A stretch of 64,000 bases of DNA from Armatimonadota bacterium (GCA_031460175.1 JAVKGW010000005.1:1-64000); one strand, 5' to 3'; positions 52,030 to 59,835 are shown, counted from the first letter of the stretch. Notes: generated from the letters alone by a model not told the origin. A program made the numbers and translations.

Positions 52030-52093
52030 CTTCCCCGGCGCCTGATCCGACCTCGCGGGAGTGGCACATCCTCACCCCACCGGTACGGCGCGT

Positions 52094-52099
52094 TACAAT
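52094..52099 (+). promoter_or_regulatory. candidate -10 box for a very short or absent leader
   Basis: TACAAT stands 9 bp before the ATG at 52109. If used as a -10 element, transcription would start at about the start codon. No clear -35 box is seen. Confidence 0.4.
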
Positions 52100-52108
52100 G
52101 GCGGTGAG

Positions 52109-52897
52109 ATGCCGTTCACGGTGAAGGACTTCCAAGACCTCCTGAGGCTGCTGCAGGAGCGCCCGGAGTGGCGGGACCAGCTGCGCCGGGTGCTGCTCAC
52201 CGACGAGATCCTCCAGCTCCCCAGAGCGATGCGGGAGCTCACGGAGGAGGTGCGCCGCCTCGCGGAAGCCCAGACCAGAACCGAGGAGCGGCTGGGGCGG
52301 CTGGAGGAAGCCGTCACCCGCCTCGACCAGGCCGTCGTCCGCCTCGCGGAAGCCCAGGCCCGAACCGAGCAGCAGCTGGAGGCCTTGAGCGCGGCCCAGG
52401 TGCAAACCGAGAGACAGGTGGCAGCGCTGACGGAGACCGTCCGCGCCCTGGTGCGGGACGTGGGCGATCTCAAGGGGGAGAGCCTCGAACGGACCTACCG
52501 CGACCGCGCCCCCGCCTACTTCGGACGGATCCTCCAGAGGATCCGGGTCCTGGACGCCCAGCGGCTCGGACTGCTGCTGGACGAGGCGGTGGAGGCCGGC
52601 CGGATCACCCCGGACGAGCGCATAGACGCCCTGGAAGCCGACGTGGTGGTGGAGGGGCGGAGGGACGGGGAAGAGGTCTACCTGGTGGCAGAGGTCTCCT
52701 GGCAGATCGGAGCCGAGGACGTGGAGCGCGCAATCCGCCGGGCCTCCGTGGTCGAACGCGCGCTTCAGCGGCGCACCCTGGCGGCGGTGGCGGGCAAGGG
52801 ATTGGGCAGGGACCGCAGGACGCAACGGGCCGTCTCCGCGGTGTGGCAGGTGCTAGACGGTACGGTCAGCCCGCCCGCGGACCGTCGAGGGATCTGA
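52109..52897 (+). CDS. coiled-coil protein with putative PD-(D/E)XK-like C-terminus
   Basis: This 262-residue protein has a long coiled coil at about residues 35-140 built on repeated RLAEAQxRTEE/QQLE units, and a C-terminal domain with DALEADVVVEGRRDGEEVYLVAEVSW, which resembles DUF3782-type nuclease-like proteins. Positional D, E and V/S residues fit a degenerate D-ExK core; activity is uncertain. It opens the accessory island after the IS remnant and is followed by a Uma2 gene. Confidence 0.7.
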   Translation: MPFTVKDFQDLLRLLQERPEWRDQLRRVLLTDEILQLPRAMRELTEEVRRLAEAQTRTEERLGRLEEAVTRLDQAVVRLAEAQARTEQQLEALSAAQVQTERQVAALTETVRALVRDVGDLKGESLERTYRDRAPAYFGRILQRIRVLDAQRLGLLLDEAVEAGRITPDERIDALEADVVVEGRRDGEEVYLVAEVSWQIGAEDVERAIRRASVVERALQRRTLAAVAGKGLGRDRRTQRAVSAVWQVLDGTVSPPADRRGI

Positions 52898-52981
52898 CTC
52901 CGGGGAAGTCGTGCGGAAGAAGCGGGAGATCTACCGCCTTTGGGTTGGGCGATGAAGGTCCGGTAGGGGAGGCCGACGGGC

Positions 52982-53584
52982 ATGCGGCTGAGGAAGTGGA
53001 CCCTGGAGGAGTATGAGCGCCTCGTTGCCCTCGGCGTGCTAGGGGAGGACGAGCGGGTGCAGCTCGTGGAAGGGGAGATCGTGGAGATGAGCCCGCAGAA
53101 CGCACCCCACATGGCCGCAGTACGGCTCGTGGAGGACGCCTTGCGGGAGGCCTTCCGTCAGGGCTTCGATGTACGGGTGCAGGGCCCGCTGGCCCTTGCT
53201 CCCGACTCCGAGCCCGAGCCGGACGTGGCAGTGGTGAGAGGGGGACCCCGTGACTACCGAGACCACCACCCCACGGGCAAGGACACCGTCCTCGTGGTGG
53301 AGGTGGCCGACACCACTTGGCGGTTCGACCGGGAACGAAAAGGCCGGGTGTATGCGGCGGCCCGCATCCCCGAGTACTGGATCCTGAACCTCGAGCACCG
53401 ATCCCTGGAGGTCTACCGACGGCCGGAGGAAGGGGAGTACCGGGAACAGCTGATCCTGCGGGAGGAGGACTCGGTGGCCCCGCTCCTGCGGCCGGAGGTA
53501 CAGATCGCGTCGCGGATCTCCTGCCCTGATCGCACCTTCCCGTCTCCTCGCCCAGCTGGGCCTTTTGGCCGTTCAGGGGTCTGA
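52982..53584 (+). CDS. Uma2/DUF820 family endonuclease-like protein
   Basis: This 200-residue protein has the DUF820 pattern: EYERLVALGVLGEDERVQLVEGEIVEMSP, DSEPEPDVAVVRGG and LVVEVADTTWRFDRERKGRVYAAARIPEYWILN. The catalytic-type D and ExK-like residues are present. The C-terminus seems shifted: the adjacent frame would read TDRVADLLP then a stop, a normal family end, whereas this frame runs on to a repeat element at 53575. The family is common in mobile and accessory DNA. Confidence 0.82.
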   Translation: MRLRKWTLEEYERLVALGVLGEDERVQLVEGEIVEMSPQNAPHMAAVRLVEDALREAFRQGFDVRVQGPLALAPDSEPEPDVAVVRGGPRDYRDHHPTGKDTVLVVEVADTTWRFDRERKGRVYAAARIPEYWILNLEHRSLEVYRRPEEGEYREQLILREEDSVAPLLRPEVQIASRISCPDRTFPSPRPAGPFGRSGV

Positions 53585-53589
53585 CCCCT
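53575..53589. repeat. GGGGTCTGACCCC-type palindromic repeat, copy 1
   Basis: AGGGGTCTGACCCCT is a perfect 7+1+7 inverted repeat overlapping the stop of the Uma2 gene. It is preceded by GGCCGTTC, shared with copies near 54400 and 56980. Confidence 0.85.
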
Positions 53590-53631
53590 GCTATCCTAAT
53601 TAAGAGGTGTTGCAGGAGACGGGGCAGGGAG

Positions 53632-53841
53632 GTGACCGGCGGTGCGGGACGAGTCGGAGAACGAGTACGAGGAATCGGGCGTCCCGAAGGAGTGGGTCGA
53701 ATTCTGGAAGGAAAGGAGCTGGAGAACACCCTGATCGCGTACGTCCCGCCGCCAAAGCCGTCCACGGACAAGCCTTCGAAGAAGCGGTCCAGGAAGAAGT
53801 CCGGGCAGCCGGACGCGCCCGACGCCGGGGACAGGACCTGA
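53632..53841 (+). CDS. possible small basic protein, perhaps frameshifted
   Basis: A GTG-started 69-residue frame ends ELENTLIAYVPPPKPSTDKP then a Lys/Arg-rich tail. In the next frame a GTG at 53642 encodes RDESENEYEESGVPKEWVEF then stops, and its acidic sequence looks more protein-like than the first part of this frame. A natural fusion of the two would need a shift near 53708-53720 in a GGAAGGAAAGGAG tract. It ends 2 bp before the lipoprotein gene. Confidence 0.4.
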   Translation: MTGGAGRVGERVRGIGRPEGVGRILEGKELENTLIAYVPPPKPSTDKPSKKRSRKKSGQPDAPDAGDRT

Positions 53842-53843
53842 AC

Positions 53844-54407
53844 GTGGCCGTCCGCTTCCTGGAAGCCTTCCGTGGAGCCGCCGCCGGATCGCTTGCGGCC
53901 CTGGCGCTGCTCGCGGGGTGCGGGGCTGCCGCGGCGCCCGGGGCACCTCCGGCCTCCCCGACCTCCAGCCCGTCCGCATCGCCCTCTCCATCGCCCGCTC
54001 CGATCTCCGTGGATCTCCTCCCGGCGGCCCAGGGCTCCGTGTGCAGGGACGGTGCAGCCTTCCCGGACCGGACGCGGGAGGTCCGCGGCGCGGTGGGGTG
54101 GGTCGCAGACCTGTTGCCGAAGCCCGGAGGGAACCCCTGCCCGGGAGGACCCGCGGCCAAGAACGTCACGTGCCGCAGGACGGGCTCCGAGCGGATCGGC
54201 GGCCGGGTCGCGGACCGGTGGGAGGTGGTGTTCGAGGCGGGCGGCAGGAAGCTCGTGGTAAGGCGCTGGGTGGACCGGGAGCTGGGAGTCTGGCTCCGGT
54301 ACGTAACCTACGAGGGGGCCACGTTCGAGGTAGTGGGGATCCGGGTTGGGTCCCAGCCGGCGTCCCTGTTCCAGGTGCCCAGGGACTACAAGCCCGCGGG
54401 CCGTTGA
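53844..54407 (+). CDS. lipoprotein related to the 56.4-kb secreted protein
   Basis: This 187-residue protein has a signal peptide with lipobox LLAGC (Cys26) and a Pro/Ser linker (PTSSPSASPSPSPAP). The C-terminal domain (PKPGGNPCPGG, TCRRTGSERIGGRVADRWEV, RRWVDRELGVWLRYVTYEGA, PASLFQVPRDYKPAG) is paralogous to the gene at 56368-56979. The fold may be of the outer-surface DUF4412 type. GTG start at 53844. The stop codon overlaps repeat copy 2. Confidence 0.7.
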   Translation: MAVRFLEAFRGAAAGSLAALALLAGCGAAAAPGAPPASPTSSPSASPSPSPAPISVDLLPAAQGSVCRDGAAFPDRTREVRGAVGWVADLLPKPGGNPCPGGPAAKNVTCRRTGSERIGGRVADRWEVVFEAGGRKLVVRRWVDRELGVWLRYVTYEGATFEVVGIRVGSQPASLFQVPRDYKPAGR

Positions 54408-54419
54408 GGGGTCTGACCC
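54400..54419. repeat. GGGGTCTGACCCC-type repeat, copy 2
   Basis: GGCCGTTGAGGGGTCTGACC plus C has the same extended unit as copy 1 with one change, and the lipoprotein TGA stop lies inside it. Confidence 0.75.
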
Positions 54420-54498
54420 AGCGGGGGAGCGGCACGGAACTTGCTAGTCGGGGATAGGAAGCGCAGACGAGTCTGAGTCCGGGATCGGGAGGCGGACC

Positions 54499-55881
54499 GT
54501 GAGCCGGTTCTGGATGCGCAGGCCGATTTTTCTCGCGACCGCGGCGTTGCTCCTCGTGGCCGCGTGCGGCATCACGCAGGGGCAGGGGCCCGTCCCCCAG
54601 CCACCCGGCCTCCCCTCCCAACCCCAGGTCACCCTCCAGCAGGCGGGGCCCCACGCGCCGGACAGGGTTCTGGTGCGGTTCCGGCCCGGCACCCCGCCCG
54701 ACAAGATGGAAGCCCTCCACCGCCGGGTGGGGGGGCGCGTGGTGGACACCATCCCCCAGATCGGGGTCCTGGTGGTCCAGGTGCCGGCCAACACCGTGGC
54801 GGGCGCCATCGGGGTCTACACCTCCGACCCCGCCACGGAGTTCGCGGAGCCGGACGGGGTGGTCCAGGCCCTGGTGGTTCCCAACGACCCCATGTTCGGC
54901 CAGCAGTGGGGCCCGCAGAAGGTGGAAGCGCCAGCGGCCTGGGACCTCACCACGGGAAGTTCCTCGGTACGCATCGCGATCCTCGACACCGGGATCAGTT
55001 CCGGCCACCCGGACCTCGCCGGAAAGGTGGTGACGGCACGGAACTTCACCACCTCCCCCACGGTGGAGGACGTGGACGGCCACGGGACCCACGTGGCCGG
55101 GATCGCCGCCGCGGTCACCAACAACGCCACGGGAGTCGCGGGGATGGACTGGAACGCGCGGCTCATGAACGGCAAGGTCCTGGGCGACGACGGGAGCGGC
55201 TACTACTCCTGGGTGGCGAGCGGCATCGTGTGGGCCGCGGACAACGGGGCGAAGGTGATCAACATGAGCCTCGGGGGGCCCTTCCCCAGCTCGACCCTGC
55301 AGAGCGCGGTGGACTACGCCTGGAACCGGGGCGTCGTGCTGGCCTGCGCCGCGGGCAACAGCGGGACCACGAGCCCCAGTTACCCCGCGTACTACACCAA
55401 CTGCATCGCGGTCGGAGCCACCACCCAACTCGACACCCAGGCCAGCTTCAGCAACTACGGGAGCTGGGTGGACGTGGGAGCTCCGGGGGTCGGGGTCCTC
55501 AGCACGGTGCCGGGAGGGTACACCTCCTACAGCGGGACTTCCATGGCGACCCCGCACGTGGCGGGGCTCGCGGCCCTGGTGTGGACCCGGCAGGGTTCGA
55601 ATTCCGCGGTCCGGAACTGCATCGAGTCCTTCACCGACCCGGTAACGGGGAACCCCTTCGCGCGGGGGAGGATCAACGCGCGAAAGGCGGTGGAGTGCAC
55701 GGGGGCGAGCCCCACCCCGTCCCCATCGCCCACACCGACACCCTCCCCCACGCCGACCCCTCCCCCAACTCCCAAGCCCCGGTGGACGCCCTCACCCACC
55801 CCGAGCCCCACGCCTACGCCTTCTCCGACTCCCACCCCGACGCCGACCCCTTCTCCGACCCCGACGCCGAGGTGGAAGTGA
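54499..55881 (+). CDS. subtilisin-like (S8) lipoprotein protease
   Basis: This 460-residue protein has a lipobox LVAAC (Cys23), an inhibitor-like propeptide at about 53-125 (DRVLVRFRPGTPPDKMEALH), a Fn-like Q-rich lead and an S8 domain with catalytic D163 (AILDTGIS), H195 (GHGTHVAG), N287 (AAGNSG) and S348 (SGTSMATPHVAG). A C-terminal tail of about 60 residues is PT/SP repeats, a flexible wall-spanning linker. Thermitase-like. GTG start. It lies downstream of repeat copy 2. Confidence 0.92.
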   Translation: MSRFWMRRPIFLATAALLLVAACGITQGQGPVPQPPGLPSQPQVTLQQAGPHAPDRVLVRFRPGTPPDKMEALHRRVGGRVVDTIPQIGVLVVQVPANTVAGAIGVYTSDPATEFAEPDGVVQALVVPNDPMFGQQWGPQKVEAPAAWDLTTGSSSVRIAILDTGISSGHPDLAGKVVTARNFTTSPTVEDVDGHGTHVAGIAAAVTNNATGVAGMDWNARLMNGKVLGDDGSGYYSWVASGIVWAADNGAKVINMSLGGPFPSSTLQSAVDYAWNRGVVLACAAGNSGTTSPSYPAYYTNCIAVGATTQLDTQASFSNYGSWVDVGAPGVGVLSTVPGGYTSYSGTSMATPHVAGLAALVWTRQGSNSAVRNCIESFTDPVTGNPFARGRINARKAVECTGASPTPSPSPTPTPSPTPTPPPTPKPRWTPSPTPSPTPTPSPTPTPTPTPSPTPTPRWK

Positions 55882-55885
55882 TCCC

Positions 55886-55912
55886 GGGGTCTGACCCCAG
55901 GGGTCAGACCCC
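55886..55912. repeat. GGGGTCTGACCCC-type repeats, copies 3a and 3b
   Basis: Two back-to-back units, GGGGTCTGACCCC (55886-55898) and GGGGTCAGACCCC (55900-55912), form a strong 13-bp inverted-repeat pair just after the protease stop. Confidence 0.85.
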
Positions 55913-55916
55913 ACTC

Positions 55917-55945
55917 TTGTCCGGGAAGACCAGGCGGGGTAGCAT
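55917..55945 (+). promoter_or_regulatory. promoter of the coiled-coil membrane protein, probably leaderless
   Basis: TTGTCC (55917-55922), 17 bp, TAGCAT (55940-55945), then 6 bp to the GTG start. The copy at 61.8 kb has TTGCCC, 18 bp, TAGGAT and the same 6 bp to GTG, so the arrangement is conserved between the paralogues. Confidence 0.65.
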
Positions 55946-55951
55946 ATGCCC

Positions 55952-56224
55952 GTGGCGTGGGAGCAGGTGGCCACCATCGTGGTGACCGTGGTCCTGGCAG
56001 TACTCGCCGGGATCCTGTACAACAACCGCCGCTTCGACGACGTGAACCGCCGGTTCGACGATGTCAACGCGCGCTTCGACGACGTCCACCGCCGGATCGA
56101 CGACCTCCGGTCCGACATGAACGCCCGCTTCGCCCAGGTGGACGCCCGGCTCGCGGAGCTGCGCGAAGACCTGCGGGAAATCCGGACCCTGCTCCAGGAC
56201 GCCCTGCGGACCAGGACCCCGTAG
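55952..56224 (+). CDS. one-helix membrane protein with heptad coiled coil, copy A
   Basis: This 90-residue protein has an N-terminal membrane helix (ATIVVTVVLAVLAGILY) followed by heptads NRRFDDV-NRRFDDV-NARFDDV-HRRIDDL and a charged amphipathic coil to LLQDALRTRTP. It is paralogous to 61432-61788. I use the shared GTG start at 55952; an ATG 6 bp upstream is not conserved in the paralogue. Function unknown; it may be a membrane-tethered oligomer. Confidence 0.75.
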   Translation: MAWEQVATIVVTVVLAVLAGILYNNRRFDDVNRRFDDVNARFDDVHRRIDDLRSDMNARFAQVDARLAELREDLREIRTLLQDALRTRTP

Positions 56225-56260
56225 ACCCCACCGTGTCCACCACCCAGGTGCAAGTGAGGC

Positions 56261-56288
56261 AGGGGTCTGACACCAGGGGTCTGACACC
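56261..56288. repeat. tandem 14-bp repeat AGGGGTCTGACACC
   Basis: Two exact adjacent copies (56261-56274, 56275-56288) are variants of the palindromic repeat in this island, downstream of the coiled-coil gene. Confidence 0.85.
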
Positions 56289-56317
56289 GTGGCGATGGCC
56301 CCGGTGATCCTCCGGGT

Positions 56318-56357
56318 GGTGTACACTCCGTGATAGGGGTGTACACTCCGTCATAGG
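56318..56357. promoter_or_regulatory. tandem GTGTACAC palindromes, 20-bp period
   Basis: GGTGTACACTCCGTGATAGG and GGTGTACACTCCGTCATAGG are consecutive 20-bp units that differ at one base. Each contains the perfect octamer GTGTACAC. They end 10 bp before the ATG at 56368, in operator position, with two helical turns between centres. Confidence 0.6.
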
Positions 56358-56367
56358 AGCGTGAGGA

Positions 56368-56979
56368 ATGCGGTTGCGCAGGGCTTTTGTGTTTCGCCTT
56401 CTGGTCGGTGCGGCGGCGCTCGGCCTCATCGCGGGGCAGGTCCCGGATGCGTCCGCCGCGCCGTGGTACAGCCAGCAGTTCTCCGCCACCTTGGTCCAGA
56501 CCCCACCCCCCGGGCGGGGCGGCAGCAAACGCACGGGAAGGCTGTTCGTGGGAGATGCGGCTCTCCGGTTCGAGCTGGCTGCTCCGGGACCTGTGTACAT
56601 CTACGACGTCCGCCGGGACAGGAGGTGGATCCTCTTCCCCGACCAGAGGCGGTACGCGGAGACGAAGGGGGCCGGACCCCTGGCGGACTTCCTCCCCAGG
56701 CCCGGCGGAAACCCGTGCGCGGGGATTCCCGCCACAGGAGTCACGTGCCGGAGGACGGGCACCGAGCGCGTCAACGGACGCGTGGCGGACCGCTGGGAGG
56801 TGCAGCTGCAGGCGGGAGGCAGGAAGTTCGTCGGCTTCAGGTGGGTGGACCGTCAGCTGGGAGTCCCGGTCCGGCTCGTGACGTATGAAGGAGCCAGGGT
56901 CGACCTGCTGGACATCCGGACCGGCCCCCAGCCCCCGAGCCTGTTCCGGCTGCCGGCGGACTACCGGCCTGCCCGGTGA
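56368..56979 (+). CDS. secreted protein, paralogue of the 53.8-kb lipoprotein
   Basis: This 203-residue protein has a signal peptide (LLVGAAALGLIAGQ to ASAAP) and a mature domain with YSQQFSATLVQTPPPGRG, GRLFVGDAALRFEL, YIYDVRRDRRWILFPDQRRY and the shared NPCAG...TCRRTGTERVNGRVADRWEV part. The N-terminal half, absent from the lipoprotein, resembles LolA/DUF4412-type domains that bind lipids. Start at ATG 56368 with AGGAGCGTGAGGA upstream. Confidence 0.75.
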   Translation: MRLRRAFVFRLLVGAAALGLIAGQVPDASAAPWYSQQFSATLVQTPPPGRGGSKRTGRLFVGDAALRFELAAPGPVYIYDVRRDRRWILFPDQRRYAETKGAGPLADFLPRPGGNPCAGIPATGVTCRRTGTERVNGRVADRWEVQLQAGGRKFVGFRWVDRQLGVPVRLVTYEGARVDLLDIRTGPQPPSLFRLPADYRPAR

Positions 56980-56998
56980 GGCCGTTCAGGGCCTGACC
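56980..56998. repeat. degenerate copy of the GGCCGTTCAGGGG repeat
   Basis: GGCCGTTCAGGGCCTGACC shares the extended lead GGCCGTTC with copies 1 and 2 and covers the stop codon of the minus-strand BsuPI gene. Confidence 0.55.
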
Positions 56999-57465
56999 AC
57001 CAGGCGGGCGGGCCGGGTCCTCCGGAACTCCGGGGGCTCGAGGTACAGGACGCCGTAGACGAAGTACGTCCCGGGAGGCACCGGGTTCCCTTCGAGGTCC
57101 TTCTGGTCCCACTCGCCGGCGAACTCCACCGCTTCCCCCGGCGCCAGTGTCCTGAGGTCCAGGACGTCCCGGACCGCCCGTCCGTGCCTCCACGTCCAGA
57201 CGGTCCTGCCCCTGCGGACCACCACGAAGTCGTGGGGAGGACGGCCCCCGAGGTGCAGGACGCAGGGACGCACAAACCGGTTGCGGGCCACGAGGGCGAG
57301 CCGGACGGTCTGCCCGGCGCTGGCCGAACTCGGTGCCCTCAGGGACAGCGCCGGGTCGCACCTCCCGGCGGCCTGCCCCGCACCCGGAAAGGCGACCACT
57401 CCGGCCAGGAGGCCTGTAACGAGGAGGGGGGCTGCGGCCGCTGGCCGCAGCCCCCCCGACACCAC
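56986..57465 (-). CDS. BsuPI-type proteinase inhibitor domain protein
   Basis: The mature domain (LVARNRFVRPCVLHLGGR, DFVVVRRGRTVWTWRHGRAV, LAPGEAVEFAGEWDQKDL, GNPVPPGTYFVYGVLY) matches the intracellular proteinase inhibitor BsuPI family, here behind a signal peptide (LLVTGLLAGVVAFPGAGQAAG), so it is exported. It is encoded 4 bp after the S1 protease gene and beside two S8 proteases, so it may protect the cell or control them. I choose the GTG at 57465; a GTG at 57504 would overlap the protease gene by 35 bp. Confidence 0.78.
   Translation of the reverse strand: MVSGGLRPAAAAPLLVTGLLAGVVAFPGAGQAAGRCDPALSLRAPSSASAGQTVRLALVARNRFVRPCVLHLGGRPPHDFVVVRRGRTVWTWRHGRAVRDVLDLRTLAPGEAVEFAGEWDQKDLEGNPVPPGTYFVYGVLYLEPPEFRRTRPARLVVRP
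57425..57456. terminator. GC-rich hairpin after the S1 protease gene
   Basis: GGGGGGCTGCGGCC and GGCCGCAGCCCCCC are 14-bp arms around GCT. The hairpin lies 14 bp after the protease stop and inside the signal-peptide codons of the BsuPI gene. No T tract follows, so it may slow transcription or translation rather than terminate it. Confidence 0.45.
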
Positions 57466-57469
57466 CCCG

Positions 57470-58654
57470 CTACGGGGTGAGGAGGAACGTCCCAACCGGC
57501 ACACCGAGGTCCTGCTCGAACCCGTAGATGGGCGAGTGGATACCCAGGGTGTGGGCAGAGCTTGCTTCTAGACTCGCGGAGTGGATCGCGACCAGCCTCA
57601 CGGACGTCTGGCTGGGCGAGACGATGTACAGGCCGCTCCCGCTGTCGCCCGGTGCCGTGCCGAGGTTGCCCGGGAGCTTGTACGTCAGGATCTGCGCGAT
57701 CTGGAACTGGTTCGGCGCAAACTGCCAGTCGAAGTTGTTCGACATCACCACGCCGACCAACGTGGTCCCCGTCGTGCGTCCCACCTTCCACAGGTAGGAG
57801 CCCGGCGGGATGTCCGCGGGGCTCATCGCGCGGCCGACCACCGTGGAGTTACCGACGATAGGGGCCAGCGGGTTGTTCAGGACGCCGCCCTGGTAGGCGA
57901 TCCTGCCCCGGGAGAAGTTGGTGAATCCCGCGTCCCACGTGGCGAAAAGGACATCACTGCGCCGGCACTGCGAACCCGCTGGGTAGCCAGCCGGGCAGGC
58001 AGCGAGTAGGGGGTCGTTCGCCTCCGCGGCGACCAGGTTCGCGGCGTCGGGCTGCCCGTACTGTGTTCCGTCAGGTCCGAACGTGGTGGTGGAGCAGTGG
58101 GAGGCGGTCAGGAACCCCTCCTGCCCGGTGTCCAGGCGCCGGGCCAGGGCGCCGATGGTGCAGTTGCTGGTGGGGTTCGGCAGGGGGAAAGCGATCTGCA
58201 CGCCCGCCACCACCGGCCGGACCACGCCCTGCAGGTTGTCCCTCCGGAACTGCCCCACGTACACGACGAGACCCGAAGCGGGCACTCCCTTGGAGGCCGC
58301 CAACTGCCGGACCTGCTGGGCCTTGGCTTCGTCGGGGACCACCACGACCACCCGGTTGTCACCCGTGGTCCCGATCCCGACTCCGGGGCCGAGCTGCCAG
58401 AAGTCGGGCTTCATGGCGGCCGCCCACGCGTTCGCATCCCCTGACGCCGCAGGCGGCTGGCCTCCCGGAGGCTGCGCAGATGGCGGCTGGCTACCCGGAG
58501 GCTGCGCAGACGGCGGCTGGCTACCCGGAGGCTGCGCCGCAGGCGGCTCGCCTCCCGGAGGCGGCGGGACCACCCCGGAGTACTGGGAGGTACCGCAGGC
58601 CGCCACGAGCGCAGCCACGGCCAACAACGCGGTGAACCTCAACACGTCTCGCAC
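57470..58654 (-). CDS. trypsin-like (S1) lipoprotein protease
   Basis: This 394-residue protein has a lipobox LVAAC (Cys20), a Pro-rich linker of repeated QPPGSQPPSA units, and a chymotrypsin-fold domain with catalytic His in FLTASHCS and Ser in APGDSGSGLY. The Asp is less certain (perhaps in VLFATWDAGF). Cysteine pair SNC...HC fits streptogrisin-like enzymes. GTG start at 58654 after AGGAGGTGGAAGA. It precedes the BsuPI inhibitor gene. Confidence 0.86.
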   Translation of the reverse strand: MRDVLRFTALLAVAALVAACGTSQYSGVVPPPPGGEPPAAQPPGSQPPSAQPPGSQPPSAQPPGGQPPAASGDANAWAAAMKPDFWQLGPGVGIGTTGDNRVVVVVPDEAKAQQVRQLAASKGVPASGLVVYVGQFRRDNLQGVVRPVVAGVQIAFPLPNPTSNCTIGALARRLDTGQEGFLTASHCSTTTFGPDGTQYGQPDAANLVAAEANDPLLAACPAGYPAGSQCRRSDVLFATWDAGFTNFSRGRIAYQGGVLNNPLAPIVGNSTVVGRAMSPADIPPGSYLWKVGRTTGTTLVGVVMSNNFDWQFAPNQFQIAQILTYKLPGNLGTAPGDSGSGLYIVSPSQTSVRLVAIHSASLEASSAHTLGIHSPIYGFEQDLGVPVGTFLLTP

Positions 58655-58833
58655 TCTTCCACCTCCTCTCTGTACTGCCTTGTTTCCGTACTGCGGTGTC
58701 AGCGCCCGGGCACCGGATCGCCGGTCTTCACGGTTTCCCGGCGTCCCCGAAGTGCCAGGGCTGCGTGGGAGCCTTCCGGCAATCCAGTCTCGCTTCCACC
58801 TCCCTTCACCCTCAGGCTGTGCCTTGCCCCGTG
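58655..58833. other. intergenic region upstream of the S1 protease
   Basis: About 180 bp between the foldase stop and the protease start. It holds a ribosome site for the protease (AGGAGG near 58662) and GC-rich sequence. I see no convincing promoter or RNA element. Confidence 0.5.
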
Positions 58834-59835
58834 TCACCTGCCCGGCGAGGGTGAGACCGCGGGCGTCGGGCTCTCCGCCGGGGGCCAGTACCGCTCCACC
58901 TTTGCCCTTGACCGCAGGTCGGTAACGAGCTCTGCGAGCAGCCGGTTCTGTTCGGCCGTCCGCAGGATACGCTCGATTGTCGGCCTCGCCTCCTCCAGGG
59001 GGGTGGTGCGCTCGGGCTGCCGGCTCAACACCTTGAGGACCGCGTAGCCCCCCTCGATGGTCTTCACCACCTCGCTCACCCCGCCCTGCGGTAGCCCCCA
59101 GGCGGCCCGGGTCCGTTCCGGGTCCGTGGCCCCCTGCACCAGCAGGGTCCTGCGTGGCTCGGTGCCGAACTCCTTCGCCACCTCTTCTGTGGACCTGCCC
59201 CGCAGGAGTTCCCTCCGGGCCGCCTCCGCCCTCTCCCGGGTGGGCAGCACCACCTCCTCGGCCACCACCGAAGGGGGCTGGCGGAACAGACGGTCCCGGT
59301 TCTCCCGGTAGTAGGCCTCCACCTGCTCGGCCGTCACCTTCACCTTCGCCCGCAGGTCTTCCAGGAGCTTGTTGCCCAGCACGGACCAACGGGCGAACCG
59401 GACCAGCTGCTCTCCGTACCGGCCGGCCGCAAGCCTCCTCGCGAGCTCGGTCCGCTGGGGCACCCGGCCGAGCAGCCGGTCGCGTTCGGTCCGCACCTCC
59501 TCCTCGGTGGCCCGGTACCCGCGGCGGGTGGCTTCCTTCACCAGCAGGAGCCGGTCCACGAGGGCGTCGAGGACCGCCTTCCGGAGCTCGTCGAGCTGCC
59601 TTTCGCCTGCAGGCCCCTCGTACAGGACCCCGGCGGCGGCCTGCCTCGCGAGGACCTCGAACTCCAGGTCTTCCCACCTGACCTCCTCCCCGTCCACCCG
59701 GGCCACCACCCGGACGGGCGGGGTGGCCTCCGCCTGAGGGGCAGGACAGTGAGGCCGGAACTTCCAGGCCCCAACCGCCACCCCGGCCGCCACCACCCAC
59801 CCTAGGGCAGTCACACTGAGCAGGGCCCGGTCCAT
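58834..59835 (-). CDS. SurA/PpiC-type peptidyl-prolyl isomerase
   Basis: This 333-residue protein has an N-terminal membrane anchor (LLSVTALGWVVAAGVAVGAW), a SurA-N helical chaperone part and a parvulin-type domain (PPSVVAEEVVLPTRERAEAA, EFGTEPRRTL, LPQGGVSEVVKTIEGGYAVLKV). It probably folds exported proteins of this island. A short P/S tail ends the protein. It is encoded in the same direction as the S1 protease. Confidence 0.85.
   Translation of the reverse strand: MDRALLSVTALGWVVAAGVAVGAWKFRPHCPAPQAEATPPVRVVARVDGEEVRWEDLEFEVLARQAAAGVLYEGPAGERQLDELRKAVLDALVDRLLLVKEATRRGYRATEEEVRTERDRLLGRVPQRTELARRLAAGRYGEQLVRFARWSVLGNKLLEDLRAKVKVTAEQVEAYYRENRDRLFRQPPSVVAEEVVLPTRERAEAARRELLRGRSTEEVAKEFGTEPRRTLLVQGATDPERTRAAWGLPQGGVSEVVKTIEGGYAVLKVLSRQPERTTPLEEARPTIERILRTAEQNRLLAELVTDLRSRAKVERYWPPAESPTPAVSPSPGR

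Noticed and set aside
58455-58580. Tandem repeats in the S1 protease gene
   Set aside because: They encode the Pro-rich linker (QPPGSQPPSA units) and need no separate explanation.
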